Translations under genes and position numbers: made by a program
The notes under the pieces: generated by a model
What the model was told of the DNA's origin: nothing
What the model saw: only the letters and a program-made list of their open reading frames with translations
Databases searched by the model: none
Assembly (NCBI RefSeq): GCF_030704685.1
Contig: NZ_JAUZDX010000022.1
Span: 1-64,000, forward strand
Direction of reading: 5' to 3'
DNA length: 64,000 bases
Origin: Acidovorax sp. A1169
GTDB taxonomy: Bacteria; Pseudomonadota; Gammaproteobacteria; Burkholderiales; Burkholderiaceae_C
Shown here: positions 15,472 to 22,918 of the stretch, piece after piece
Layout of the letters: each line of letters starts with the position of its first letter
How positions within the stretch are numbered: position 1 is the stretch's first letter

Positions 15472-16650
15472 ATGATCTTCGACTCTGCGGATTACTACTT
15501 CATCGATTTCCAGACCGACCTGCCCAAGGAGGCCGCAGGCACGCGCATCGGCATGTACCTCGCCTGGCTCACCCTGCGCGGATTGGGCGGTGAAGGCGTC
15601 AATGGCTACCTGGGCGACCTGCGCGCACGGCGCATCTCCTGCGCGGACTTGCTGTTCGACGCCTGCGACGGCAAGTTGGGCGCACTGGACGTGAACGACG
15701 AAGGCCTGGCCTTCACTGAGCACTACTACGCAGCGCAGTTCAACGGCGACTTCGACGCCGTCTTTGCCGGCCAATTCAGCCGCACGGGCCACGACCTCGA
15801 CGACTCCTGCAGCATCCCCTGCAGCTGGCACAACTTCGACCGCCTGGCCCTGGTGCTGAACCGCCGCCTGCTGGACTGGCGCGCACTGAGCGACCAGGTG
15901 GCGTGGCCGGCACTGCCCGCCCTGGATGGCGTCTACGCCGCCGTGCTGCGCGCACTACAGCCCTTCATGCAGACCAAGGGCTTCGTGCACGACCCGGTCA
16001 ACGAACCCGACATGACCGATGCGCCCTCGCCCAGCCGGGTTGGGCACCTGTACTGCAGCGATTTCCCCGGTGGCAAGCACTGGCTGCTGGTGGTGGTGAA
16101 GTCCACGCCGCAGGGCGCCATCTCCCTGGCGCTGACGGTGGCATCGCGCCTGGATACGGTGGCCGAGCGCATCCGCAACCACGGCCTGCCCGAGTATTTC
16201 AACGACACGGCCGAGAGCCCCCTGCCCTACACCGCCCTCCTGCGCCTGCCACACTGGCTGCGCGGCGACCCGGACCTTCTGGTGGAGGCCGATGACGACG
16301 GGAACACCGCGCTCGTGCTGCGCGGGCCCCAGGGCCTGGCAAAGACCGTGCTCCTGCTGGCCCAGCGCTGCGAAACCTTGCTCGGCCCGCTGCTGGACCA
16401 ACTGGCCACGGTGCAGGGCCTGGATGCCGTGCGCTGCACGCGCCCGCTGTCGGAGTCGATCCTGTACACCGAGCCGTTCAACCGCTTCGTGCTGTCCACC
16501 GCCGAGGCCGCGGGCAACCCGCGCATCCTGCAACTGTGCGACGAGCTGGAGGCCCTGGGCAGTGACCCGCAGGCGCCGGGCTCACGCATGTTCTACCCGA
16601 ACCTGATGGCACACATTCGCCTGGTGCGCGAGCGCAACGGCGCTGCGTAA
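15472..16650 (+). CDS. DUF7832-domain protein of unknown function
   Basis: A 392-residue cytosolic protein. The first 100 residues (opening MIFDSADYYFIDFQTDLPKE, then THIGMYLAW-like AGTRIGMYLAWLTLRG) match my memory of the DUF7832 domain, seen in proteins linked to polymorphic-toxin immunity and phage-related loci. The remaining 290 residues have no recognised motif; a CSIPCSW pair of cysteines and a beta-rich core are visible. No signal peptide or membrane helix. It may be cotranscribed with the exonuclease. The stop codon lies four bases from that of convergent fadH. Confidence 0.55.
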   Translation: MIFDSADYYFIDFQTDLPKEAAGTRIGMYLAWLTLRGLGGEGVNGYLGDLRARRISCADLLFDACDGKLGALDVNDEGLAFTEHYYAAQFNGDFDAVFAGQFSRTGHDLDDSCSIPCSWHNFDRLALVLNRRLLDWRALSDQVAWPALPALDGVYAAVLRALQPFMQTKGFVHDPVNEPDMTDAPSPSRVGHLYCSDFPGGKHWLLVVVKSTPQGAISLALTVASRLDTVAERIRNHGLPEYFNDTAESPLPYTALLRLPHWLRGDPDLLVEADDDGNTALVLRGPQGLAKTVLLLAQRCETLLGPLLDQLATVQGLDAVRCTRPLSESILYTEPFNRFVLSTAEAAGNPRILQLCDELEALGSDPQAPGSRMFYPNLMAHIRLVRERNGAA

Positions 16651-16654
16651 GCAC

Positions 16655-18739
16655 TCAGAGCGCAGCGGCCAGGCGCGCAGCCTGATCGATGGCCCGCTTG
16701 GCGTCGAGCTCGCCCGCCTCCAGCGCACCGCCCACCACATGGGGCTTTTTACCCAACGCCAGCAGTTCATCGGCCAGCGTGCGCAGCGGCAGTTGGCCGG
16801 CGCACAGCACCACGGTGTCGCAGGGGATCCAGGTAGGGTCCTCGCGTTGCTCGCCGTATGAGACGAGCAGGCCCTCGTCGGCAATGCGCTCGTAGTTCAC
16901 GCCGCCCACCATCTGCACCTGCTTCATCTTCAGCGTGGTTCGGTGGATCCAGCCTGTGGTCTTGCCCAGGCCCTCGCCGAGCTTGCCCTTCTTGCGCTGC
17001 AGCAGCGTGACCTGGCGCGCCGGGGGCGTCACCTGCGGGCCCTGGGGCGCCAGGCCGCCGCGTGCCTCGGCGGGGTCGGTGATGCCCCACTCAGCCTGCC
17101 AGGCCGTCAGATCGAGCGTGGTCGAATGGCCTTCGTGCACCAGGAACTCGGCCACGTCGAAGCCGATGCCCCCGGCACCGATGACGGCCACGCGCTCGCC
17201 CACGGGCTTGCCGTGGCGCAGCACGTCGATGTAGCTCAGCACCTTGGGGTGGTCCTGCCCAGGGATCTTCGGGTCGCGCGGGCTCACGCCTGTGGCCACC
17301 ACCACCTCGTCGTAGCCCGCAAGGTCTGCGGCCTGCACGCGGGTGGAAAGGTGCAGCACCACGCCCGTGTCCTGCACGCGCGTGGCCAGGTAGCGCAGCA
17401 TCTCGTGGAACTCTTCCTTGCCCGGCACCTGCTTGGCCATGTTGAGCTGGCCGCCAATGGCCTCGGCAGCGTCGAACAGATGCACCTCGTGCCCGCGCTC
17501 GGCGGCCACGGTGGCAGCCGTGAGGCCCGCCGGCCCTGCGCCCACCACGGCAATGCGCTTGGGCTTTTGCTGCGGCGTGAGCGGCGTGTAGACCAGCAGC
17601 GTCTCGTGGCAGGCGCGCGGGTTCACCAGGCAACTGCTGGTCTTGTTCTTGAACACATGGTCCAGGCAGGCCTGGTTGCAGGCGATGCAGGTGTTGATGC
17701 GATCGGCCCGGCCCTCGATGGCCTTGTTCACGAAGGCCGCATCGGCCAGCAGCGGGCGCGCCATGGAGACCATGTCGGCGCACCCATCAGCCAGCACTTG
17801 CTCGGCCACCTCGGGCGTGTTGATGCGGTTGGAGGTGACCAGCGGCGTGGCAATGCCGGCCGCCGTGAACTCGGCCTTCATCTTCTGCGTGACCCAGGCG
17901 AACGCGGCGCGCGGCACGCTGGTGGCGATGGTGGGTATGCGCGCCTCGTGCCAGCCGATGCCGGTGTTCACCAGGCTGGCCCCGCCCGTGGCCACGGCCT
18001 TGCCCAGGGTAACGATCTCGTCCCAGGCGCTGCCGCCGGGCACCAGGTCGATCATGGACAGGCGGTAGATGATGATGAAGTCCGGCCCCACGGCCTCGCG
18101 CATGCGCGCCAAAATTTCCACCGGCAAGCGCATGCGCTGGCTGTAGTCGCCGCCCCAGGCGTCGGTGCGCCGGTTGGTGGTGGCAGAGAGGAACTGGTTG
18201 ATCAAATAGCCCTCGGAGCCCATCACCTCCACGCCGTCGTACCCCGCCTCGCGGGCACGCTGCGCGCAATTCACGAAGGCACGGATCTGCCGCTCGACCC
18301 CGCTGGCCGACAGCGCGAACGGCGTGAACGGCGATATCGGCGACTGCAGCCGCGAGGGCGCCACCGCCAGCGGGTGGTAGGCATAGCGGCCCGTGTGCAG
18401 GATCTGCAGCGCGATCTTGCCACCGGCGCCGTGCACGGCCTCGGTCACCACCCGGTGGCGGCGCGCAGCGCCTGCCGTGGACAGCGTGCCCGCAAACGGC
18501 TTGGTCCAGCCCGCGATGTTGGGCGCAAAGCCACCCGTCACGATCAACCCCACCCCGCCCTCGGCCCGCTCGCGGAAGTAGGCCGCCATGCGCGTGAGGT
18601 CGCGCGCGTCTTCAAGCCCCGTGTGCATGGAGCCCATGAGCACGCGGTTCTTGATCTGCGTGAACCCGAGGTCCAGCGGGGCGAGCAGGTGGGGGTACAG
18701 GGCGTGGCCGGGCGGCAGTTCGCTGGCGATGGATTTCAT
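16655..18739 (-). CDS. fadH: NADPH-dependent 2,4-dienoyl-CoA reductase
   Basis: A 694-residue enzyme reducing 2,4-dienoyl-CoA during beta-oxidation of unsaturated fatty acids. An N-terminal FMN TIM barrel of the old-yellow-enzyme type (LDLGFTQIKNRVLMGSMHTG, through about residue 340) leads into a 4Fe-4S site with Cys351, Cys354, Cys358 and Cys370 (CIACNQAC). An FAD-binding domain (AVVGAGPAGLTAATVAAERG) and an NADPH-binding domain (AVIGAGGIGFDVAEFLVHEG) follow. ATG 18739 matches the E. coli FadH beginning. The divergent TetR gene and its operator at 18789-18821 suggest a FadR-like repression loop. Confidence 0.93.
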   Translation of the reverse strand: MKSIASELPPGHALYPHLLAPLDLGFTQIKNRVLMGSMHTGLEDARDLTRMAAYFRERAEGGVGLIVTGGFAPNIAGWTKPFAGTLSTAGAARRHRVVTEAVHGAGGKIALQILHTGRYAYHPLAVAPSRLQSPISPFTPFALSASGVERQIRAFVNCAQRAREAGYDGVEVMGSEGYLINQFLSATTNRRTDAWGGDYSQRMRLPVEILARMREAVGPDFIIIYRLSMIDLVPGGSAWDEIVTLGKAVATGGASLVNTGIGWHEARIPTIATSVPRAAFAWVTQKMKAEFTAAGIATPLVTSNRINTPEVAEQVLADGCADMVSMARPLLADAAFVNKAIEGRADRINTCIACNQACLDHVFKNKTSSCLVNPRACHETLLVYTPLTPQQKPKRIAVVGAGPAGLTAATVAAERGHEVHLFDAAEAIGGQLNMAKQVPGKEEFHEMLRYLATRVQDTGVVLHLSTRVQAADLAGYDEVVVATGVSPRDPKIPGQDHPKVLSYIDVLRHGKPVGERVAVIGAGGIGFDVAEFLVHEGHSTTLDLTAWQAEWGITDPAEARGGLAPQGPQVTPPARQVTLLQRKKGKLGEGLGKTTGWIHRTTLKMKQVQMVGGVNYERIADEGLLVSYGEQREDPTWIPCDTVVLCAGQLPLRTLADELLALGKKPHVVGGALEAGELDAKRAIDQAARLAAAL

Positions 18740-18788
18740 GGTGGGGCGCAGAAAGGGTGGGATGGCGTCCAGAACGCCGGACACAATG

Positions 18789-18821
18789 TCTAGAACTATT
18801 TTCTAGAACTTTATTCTAGAA
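18789..18821. promoter_or_regulatory. Triple CTAG operator between fadH and tetR
   Basis: Three copies of the palindrome TTCTAGAA (the first TCTAGAAC) have CTAG centres at 18790, 18803 and 18816, spaced exactly 13 bp. They lie between the divergent fadH and TetR starts, and the last ends nine bases before the TetR start codon. CTAG is rare in proteobacterial DNA, which makes the array stand out. The natural ligand is the adjacent TetR protein. Confidence 0.7.
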
Positions 18822-18830
18822 TGCACATCC

Positions 18831-19466
18831 ATGGCAAGTCGCAGTTCCACCAAGACCACCACCGTCACCCCATCCGCGGAGACCACCGACCGCCGCCAGG
18901 AGATCCTGAACGCCGCGCTGGCCTGCGCCGCGCAGGCGGGGGTCGAGGCGGTCTCCATCGACGGCGTGCGCGCGCGCTGCGGCGCCAGCGTGGGCAGCAT
19001 TTATCACCACTTCGGCAGCAGGGAGGGCATCGTTGCGGCGCTGTTCTTCGACATCTTCCACACCCAGTCGCGCAGCATCCAGGCGCAGCTCGATACATCC
19101 GTCGGCGTGGAGGCCGGGGTGAAAGCCCTGGTGACCGGTTACCTCGACTGGGTGGTGGCGCAGCCGGTGCATGCGCGCTTTCTGTTCCAGGCACGCGGCT
19201 CGGTCGCCGCCGGCCCGCGCAGCACTGAACTGGCCGAGGCCGCGCGCGGCCGCAACCAGGCCCTGGTGGCATGGTTCGAGCCGCATCGGCAAGGCGGAGC
19301 ATTGCGCGACCTGCCGTGCGAGCTCATGCCCTCGCTGGTGATGGGGCCGGTGCAGAGCTACTGCCGGGCGTGGTTGTCGGAGCGGGCTGGCCAGGGTGGG
19401 TTGCCTTCGCCGGAGGTGTACCGCAGTGAGTTGGCGGCTGCGGCTTGGAGGGCGGTGCGGGCGTGA
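18831..19466 (+). CDS. TetR-family transcriptional regulator
   Basis: A 211-residue TetR-type repressor. Residues 21-68 are the helix-turn-helix: RRQEILNAALACAAQAGVEA, then VSIDGVRARCGASVGSIYHH and FGSREGIVAALFFDIF. The C-terminal helical ligand domain includes FLFQARGSVAAGPRS. It is divergent from fadH across 91 bp containing three CTAG palindromes. It probably senses an acyl-CoA or fatty-acid signal and represses fadH and itself; this is inference from context. The start has no good ribosome site, which may reflect overlap with the operator and a near-leaderless mRNA. Confidence 0.88.
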   Translation: MASRSSTKTTTVTPSAETTDRRQEILNAALACAAQAGVEAVSIDGVRARCGASVGSIYHHFGSREGIVAALFFDIFHTQSRSIQAQLDTSVGVEAGVKALVTGYLDWVVAQPVHARFLFQARGSVAAGPRSTELAEAARGRNQALVAWFEPHRQGGALRDLPCELMPSLVMGPVQSYCRAWLSERAGQGGLPSPEVYRSELAAAAWRAVRA

Positions 19467-19498
19467 TGGGTGTGGGCCCCAGTGCCGTTCTGTATCTG

Positions 19499-20262
19499 TG
19501 GTTACTGCGTGCTTTTGCCGAGGGCGGAGGCCGGGGTGTGCGCCCGGCGGCGCAGTAACTTTCTCTTGGCCGCCAAGAGAAAGTCACCAAAGAGAAGGCG
19601 GCCCCCAGTCTGCGTCCCCCTTTCGCCCTGTCGGGCGAAAGGGGGCAACCTGCGATGCTCGGATCTGGGGTGGTGCCGATGAACTCGCTGCGTTCTTCGA
19701 ACTCCGCTCAGACAGCATCGGCAAGCTAGAGCACGAAGCGTGTGTGTCCTTCGGCACACACGCCCACCCCAGATCCTGCGCTTCTCGGCGCAGCCAGCAG
19801 GGGTGGGGAGCGGGGTCAGGGACGGCTGCTGCTTTCGCAGCTACGCCTGAGGTCGGGGACGCGCGCGATGCGCGCTGCCGACGCAGCTGGCGCGGTCGCC
19901 CTGGCGAGCCGAGCGCAGCGAAGGACCACTGGCCGAGCGAAGCCATCGCCCGTATGGAGCCCGCTCCCACCCCCTTCTGACCGTGCCGAGAAGCGCAGGG
20001 CCTGGGGTGAGCGCGTGCCGAAGGACACGCGCATCGTCATCTGGCTCGCCGAAGCTGTTTGACCGGAGCTGCCTCGCAGAGGCAGCGCAGGGAGTTCTTC
20101 GGCGTCACCCCAGGACCGAGCATCGCAGGCTGCCCCCTCGCCCCAGGCGAGGGGGACACGGGCAGCGGGGTCGCCTTTCTTTTGGGTACTTTTCTTTGGC
20201 GAAGCAAAGAACAAGTACCTCGGCCGCCGGGCCGAGACCCGGCCTCCGCCTTCTGCAAACAA
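19499..20262. repeat. Large imperfect inverted repeat of nested hairpins, non-coding
   Basis: This fills most of the 877-bp space between tetR and slyX. Two arms of about 300 bp are inverted copies of each other: the left begins GGTTACTGCGTGCTTTTG then GAGGGCGGAGGCCGGGG, and the right ends with its counterpart at 20240-20262. Matching inner blocks include CCTGCGATGCTCGG (left 19649; right, reversed), a CTTCGGCAC block, and CTGCGCTTCTCGGC. Perfect local hairpins lie at 19558-19584 (13-base arms), 19616-19645 (13-base arms) and 20133-20155 (10-base arms). All open frames here are shadows of the repeat. Related short copies occur at 1-47 and 39891-39950. Confidence 0.75.
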
Positions 20263-20343
20263 CAGAAGCCCGAACCAACCAACCAGCCAACCAGCACGCT
20301 GACCCCGCTCCGCAACGCAACTCAGATTAACACCACAGCAACC

Positions 20344-20586
20344 TCAGTAATGCGGCGGCAACTCATCCCGCAGATTGCGCGGCGCCCCGCCCGCACCGCC
20401 ATCCGGCGCCTGCTGGCGCAACTGAATCACCTCCTGCGTGAGCCGGTCGATCAGCTCCTGCTGGCGGTAGATGGTCAGGTTGAGCTGGTCCAGCAGGTCT
20501 TCCGTGAAGCTGGCCTTGATCTCCAGGCTCTCCAGCCGCTCGACGATGCGCTGCTGGTCAGCACCAGGGCCCGAGGTCGGCTCCAT
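20344..20586 (-). CDS. slyX: SlyX family protein
   Basis: An 80-residue, almost wholly helical protein with heptad character. RIVERLESLEIKASFTEDLL then DQLNLTIYRQQELIDRLTQE give a coiled coil over about residues 13-57. The C-terminus ends DELPPHY, the SlyX hallmark. The family is conserved in proteobacteria but its function is unknown. It overlaps the upstream aminotransferase stop by one base (TGATG), so translation is coupled. Confidence 0.9.
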   Translation of the reverse strand: MEPTSGPGADQQRIVERLESLEIKASFTEDLLDQLNLTIYRQQELIDRLTQEVIQLRQQAPDGGAGGAPRNLRDELPPHY

Positions 20587-21776
20587 CAGAGGGCCTGACC
20601 CAGGCGCGCCACGCCTTCGCGGATCTTCTCCACGTCGGCCGTCGCAAACGACAGGCGCAAGGTGGCGTTGTCGGGGTTGGCGCAGAAGAACGGCGTGCCG
20701 GGCACAAAGGCCACGCCCTTTTCAATCGCGCGCTTGGCCAGCACGTTGCCGTCGGCCACCTTGCCGCCTGCACCCGTGAGGCGCGCCCACACGAACAGGC
20801 CGCCCTGGGGCTGCACGAATTCGATGGCGTCGCCCAGCTCCTTGCGCAGCGCATCGCCCATGGCTTGGGCGCGTTCGGCATACACCTTGCGCACCTTGGC
20901 CAGGGTGGCAGGCATGCGGCCGGCCTTGAGGTACTGCGCGGCGGTGGCCTGGGCAAAGGTGCTGGTGTGCGCGTCGCTGAATTGCTTGCACATGGTGGCC
21001 TTGGCCAGCAGTTCGGCGGGGCCGATCATCCAGCCCACGCGCAGGCCGGGCGAGAGCACCTTGCTCATGGAGCCGCAGTGCGCCAGCAACTCGCGGCTGC
21101 CGGGCACGCTGGCCGACAGGTTGAGCAGGCTGGGCGGCGGGGCTTCGCCGAAGTACAGGTCGCCGTAGGGGTCGTCCTCGACGATCAGGGTCTGGTGCTT
21201 GACGGCCATCTCCAGCACCTGCTTGCGCCGCTCCAGGCTCAGCATCACGCCGCTGGGGTTGCCGAAGGTGGGGATCAGGTAGACGAATTTCGGCTTGTGT
21301 TCGGCGATGAGCTTTTCGAGTTCGTCTGTCTTCACGCCGTTTTCATCGATGGGGGCGCTGATGAGTTCGGCGCCGTACAGGCGAAAGCACTGGATGGTGG
21401 CCAGGAAGGTCGGGCCTTCCACGATGACCTTGTCGCCGGGGCTGATGAGGGTCTTGCCCAAGAGGTCCAGCGCCTGCTGGCTGCCGGTGGTGACGATGAG
21501 GTTCTCGGGCGCGAGGTCCTTGGCTCCCTTGCTGGCCATGAAGGCGGCGAGCTGCTCGCGCAGGGGCTGGTAGCCCTCGGTGGCGCCGTACTGCAGGGCG
21601 GCGCCGGGTTCATCGGTCAGCGCCTGGTTGCTGGCTGCGCGGATGCCTTCAACGTCGAACATGGCGCTGTCGGGGAAGCCGCCGGCAAAGCTGATGATGC
21701 CGGGCTTGCCCAGGAGCTTGAAGAGCTCGCGGATGGCAGAGGTTTCTACATTGTTCAGGCGGTCGGCGAATTGCAT
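20586..21776 (-). CDS. PLP-dependent aminotransferase, MocR/LysN-like class I
   Basis: A 396-residue fold-type I aminotransferase. The PLP-binding lysine is Lys239 in CGSMSKVLSPGLRVGW. The phosphate and ring-stacking region is visible at TTGSQQALDLLGK, with the aspartate/tyrosine segment at VEDDPYGDLYFGE. The opening SAIRELFKLLGKPGIISFAG and the GGFPD motif match 2-aminoadipate/kynurenine-type aminotransferases, which work on bulky or branched amino acids. Substrate not settled. ATG 21776 is preferred over a longer frame to 21881 because the family starts there. Coupled to slyX by a one-base overlap. Confidence 0.88.
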   Translation of the reverse strand: MQFADRLNNVETSAIRELFKLLGKPGIISFAGGFPDSAMFDVEGIRAASNQALTDEPGAALQYGATEGYQPLREQLAAFMASKGAKDLAPENLIVTTGSQQALDLLGKTLISPGDKVIVEGPTFLATIQCFRLYGAELISAPIDENGVKTDELEKLIAEHKPKFVYLIPTFGNPSGVMLSLERRKQVLEMAVKHQTLIVEDDPYGDLYFGEAPPPSLLNLSASVPGSRELLAHCGSMSKVLSPGLRVGWMIGPAELLAKATMCKQFSDAHTSTFAQATAAQYLKAGRMPATLAKVRKVYAERAQAMGDALRKELGDAIEFVQPQGGLFVWARLTGAGGKVADGNVLAKRAIEKGVAFVPGTPFFCANPDNATLRLSFATADVEKIREGVARLGQAL

Positions 21777-21887
21777 GGAATGGGATCCCGGTGACAGTGG
21801 CGAATCCCTCCATTGTCGCCAATTGCGGCGCAGGTTTCCTGCGGCGTAGACTGGCGCATCCTTTCCAAACGACCGAGACAAGGCACC

Positions 21888-22364
21888 ATGACCCTGGAAA
21901 TCCGCCAGCTACCAAAGATGCGCCTGGCCTTTATGCGCCACACCGGCCCCTACGGCCCGGCCCTGGGCCAGCTGTGGGAGCGCTTTGGCCAGTGGTGCGC
22001 CGAGCACCGCCTGAGCGAGCCACGCCCCAAGTTCTACGGAATCAGTCTGGACGACCCGGTCTGCACGCCCCCCGAGCAATGCCGCTACGACGCCTGCGTG
22101 CAGGTGGGCGTGGGCCTGCGCACAGGGACCGAAGCCCAGGTGCAGGATTTTGCGGGCGGCGACTATGCGTGCAAGCGCTTCGAAGGCACGGGCGCCGAGA
22201 TCGGTGCGGCCTGGGCCGGCATGGGCGCACCGGGGCAGATCCCCGAGGGCTGGGTGCTGGACGAGCGACCGGCCGTCGAGTTATATGACGAAGACTTTGC
22301 AATGGACCCCGGGACGGGGGCATTTGCGTGCTGGCTGTACTTGGCGGTGCGGCGCGCGGCCTGA
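21888..22364 (+). CDS. GyrI-like/AraC effector-binding domain protein
   Basis: A free-standing effector-binding domain of 158 residues (SbmC/GyrI-like). It begins EIRQLPKMRLAFMRHTGPYG and contains PKFYGISLDDP and CRYDACVQV, then a GDYACKRFEGTGAEIG strand and a final AFACWLYLAVRR. In other proteins the domain binds small ligands or inhibits gyrase; a lone copy is often a small-molecule sequestering protein. ATG 21888 is chosen because the domain starts immediately. Divergent from the aminotransferase gene. Confidence 0.85.
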   Translation: MTLEIRQLPKMRLAFMRHTGPYGPALGQLWERFGQWCAEHRLSEPRPKFYGISLDDPVCTPPEQCRYDACVQVGVGLRTGTEAQVQDFAGGDYACKRFEGTGAEIGAAWAGMGAPGQIPEGWVLDERPAVELYDEDFAMDPGTGAFACWLYLAVRRAA

Positions 22365-22389
22365 GCAGACATCCGTAGCATAGGCCACA

Positions 22390-22790
22390 CCGCCACTGCT
22401 GCGCAAAGAACTCCGCCACCTGGCTTTCCAGCTCGGGCAGATAGGCCACGCGGTCAAAACCCGGCGGGTTGGCGGCGGCATCGCCCACATCGGACGGCAG
22501 CGGCATGGACGATTGCGCCATGAAGGCGAAGTGCCCGGCCCCCGCTGCCGTTCTGGCCTGGACCTTGGGCAGGTGGGCGGCGACATGGCCGCCGTAGTAT
22601 TTGCCGACCAGCAACGCATCGCGCTCGGCCACGACGACGCGCACGGGCACGGTGACGGCCGCCAGGCTCTCGGGGGTGAGCACCACGGCCATGGGGGCCA
22701 GGGCGACCACGGCGCGGATTCGGCGGTCAGGCACCAAGACGCGCTGGGCATCGGTCGAGGGGCAATCCGGGCCTTGGTGTCCAGCCCGCT
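22390..22790 (-). pseudogene. 3'-end fragment of the alpha/beta hydrolase gene at 30467-31477
   Basis: In frame on the minus strand this reads VPDRRIRAVVALAPMAVV, then TPESLAAVTVPVRVVVAERD and so on to EFFAQQWR. It matches residues about 215-336 of the hydrolase at 30467-31477, at roughly 85 percent identity by eye, and in the same orientation. The nucleophile (GHSAGG) half is missing and the parent stop codon is absent, so the frame runs on into unrelated sequence. It is a non-functional remnant. Together the two copies form direct repeats flanking about 7.7 kb that holds the giant DUF4347 gene and its AraC regulator. Confidence 0.8.
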
Positions 22791-22918
22791 CCATCCCAGT
22801 CCGGCGCTTGGTGGTCGAGGCTCAGTGTTTGGAGGTGATGCTACCCCCTGGTGGCCAACAGGCAGCGGCAGGATAGCCAATATCCCGTATGACCATGTAT
22901 CCCCGCCACGCTGGCGCG

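Noticed and set aside
19396..20598. Several 60-190-codon frames in the tetR-slyX gap
   Set aside because: They follow the inverted repeat, give mirrored Pro/Arg/Ser-rich text on both strands, and have no ribosome sites.
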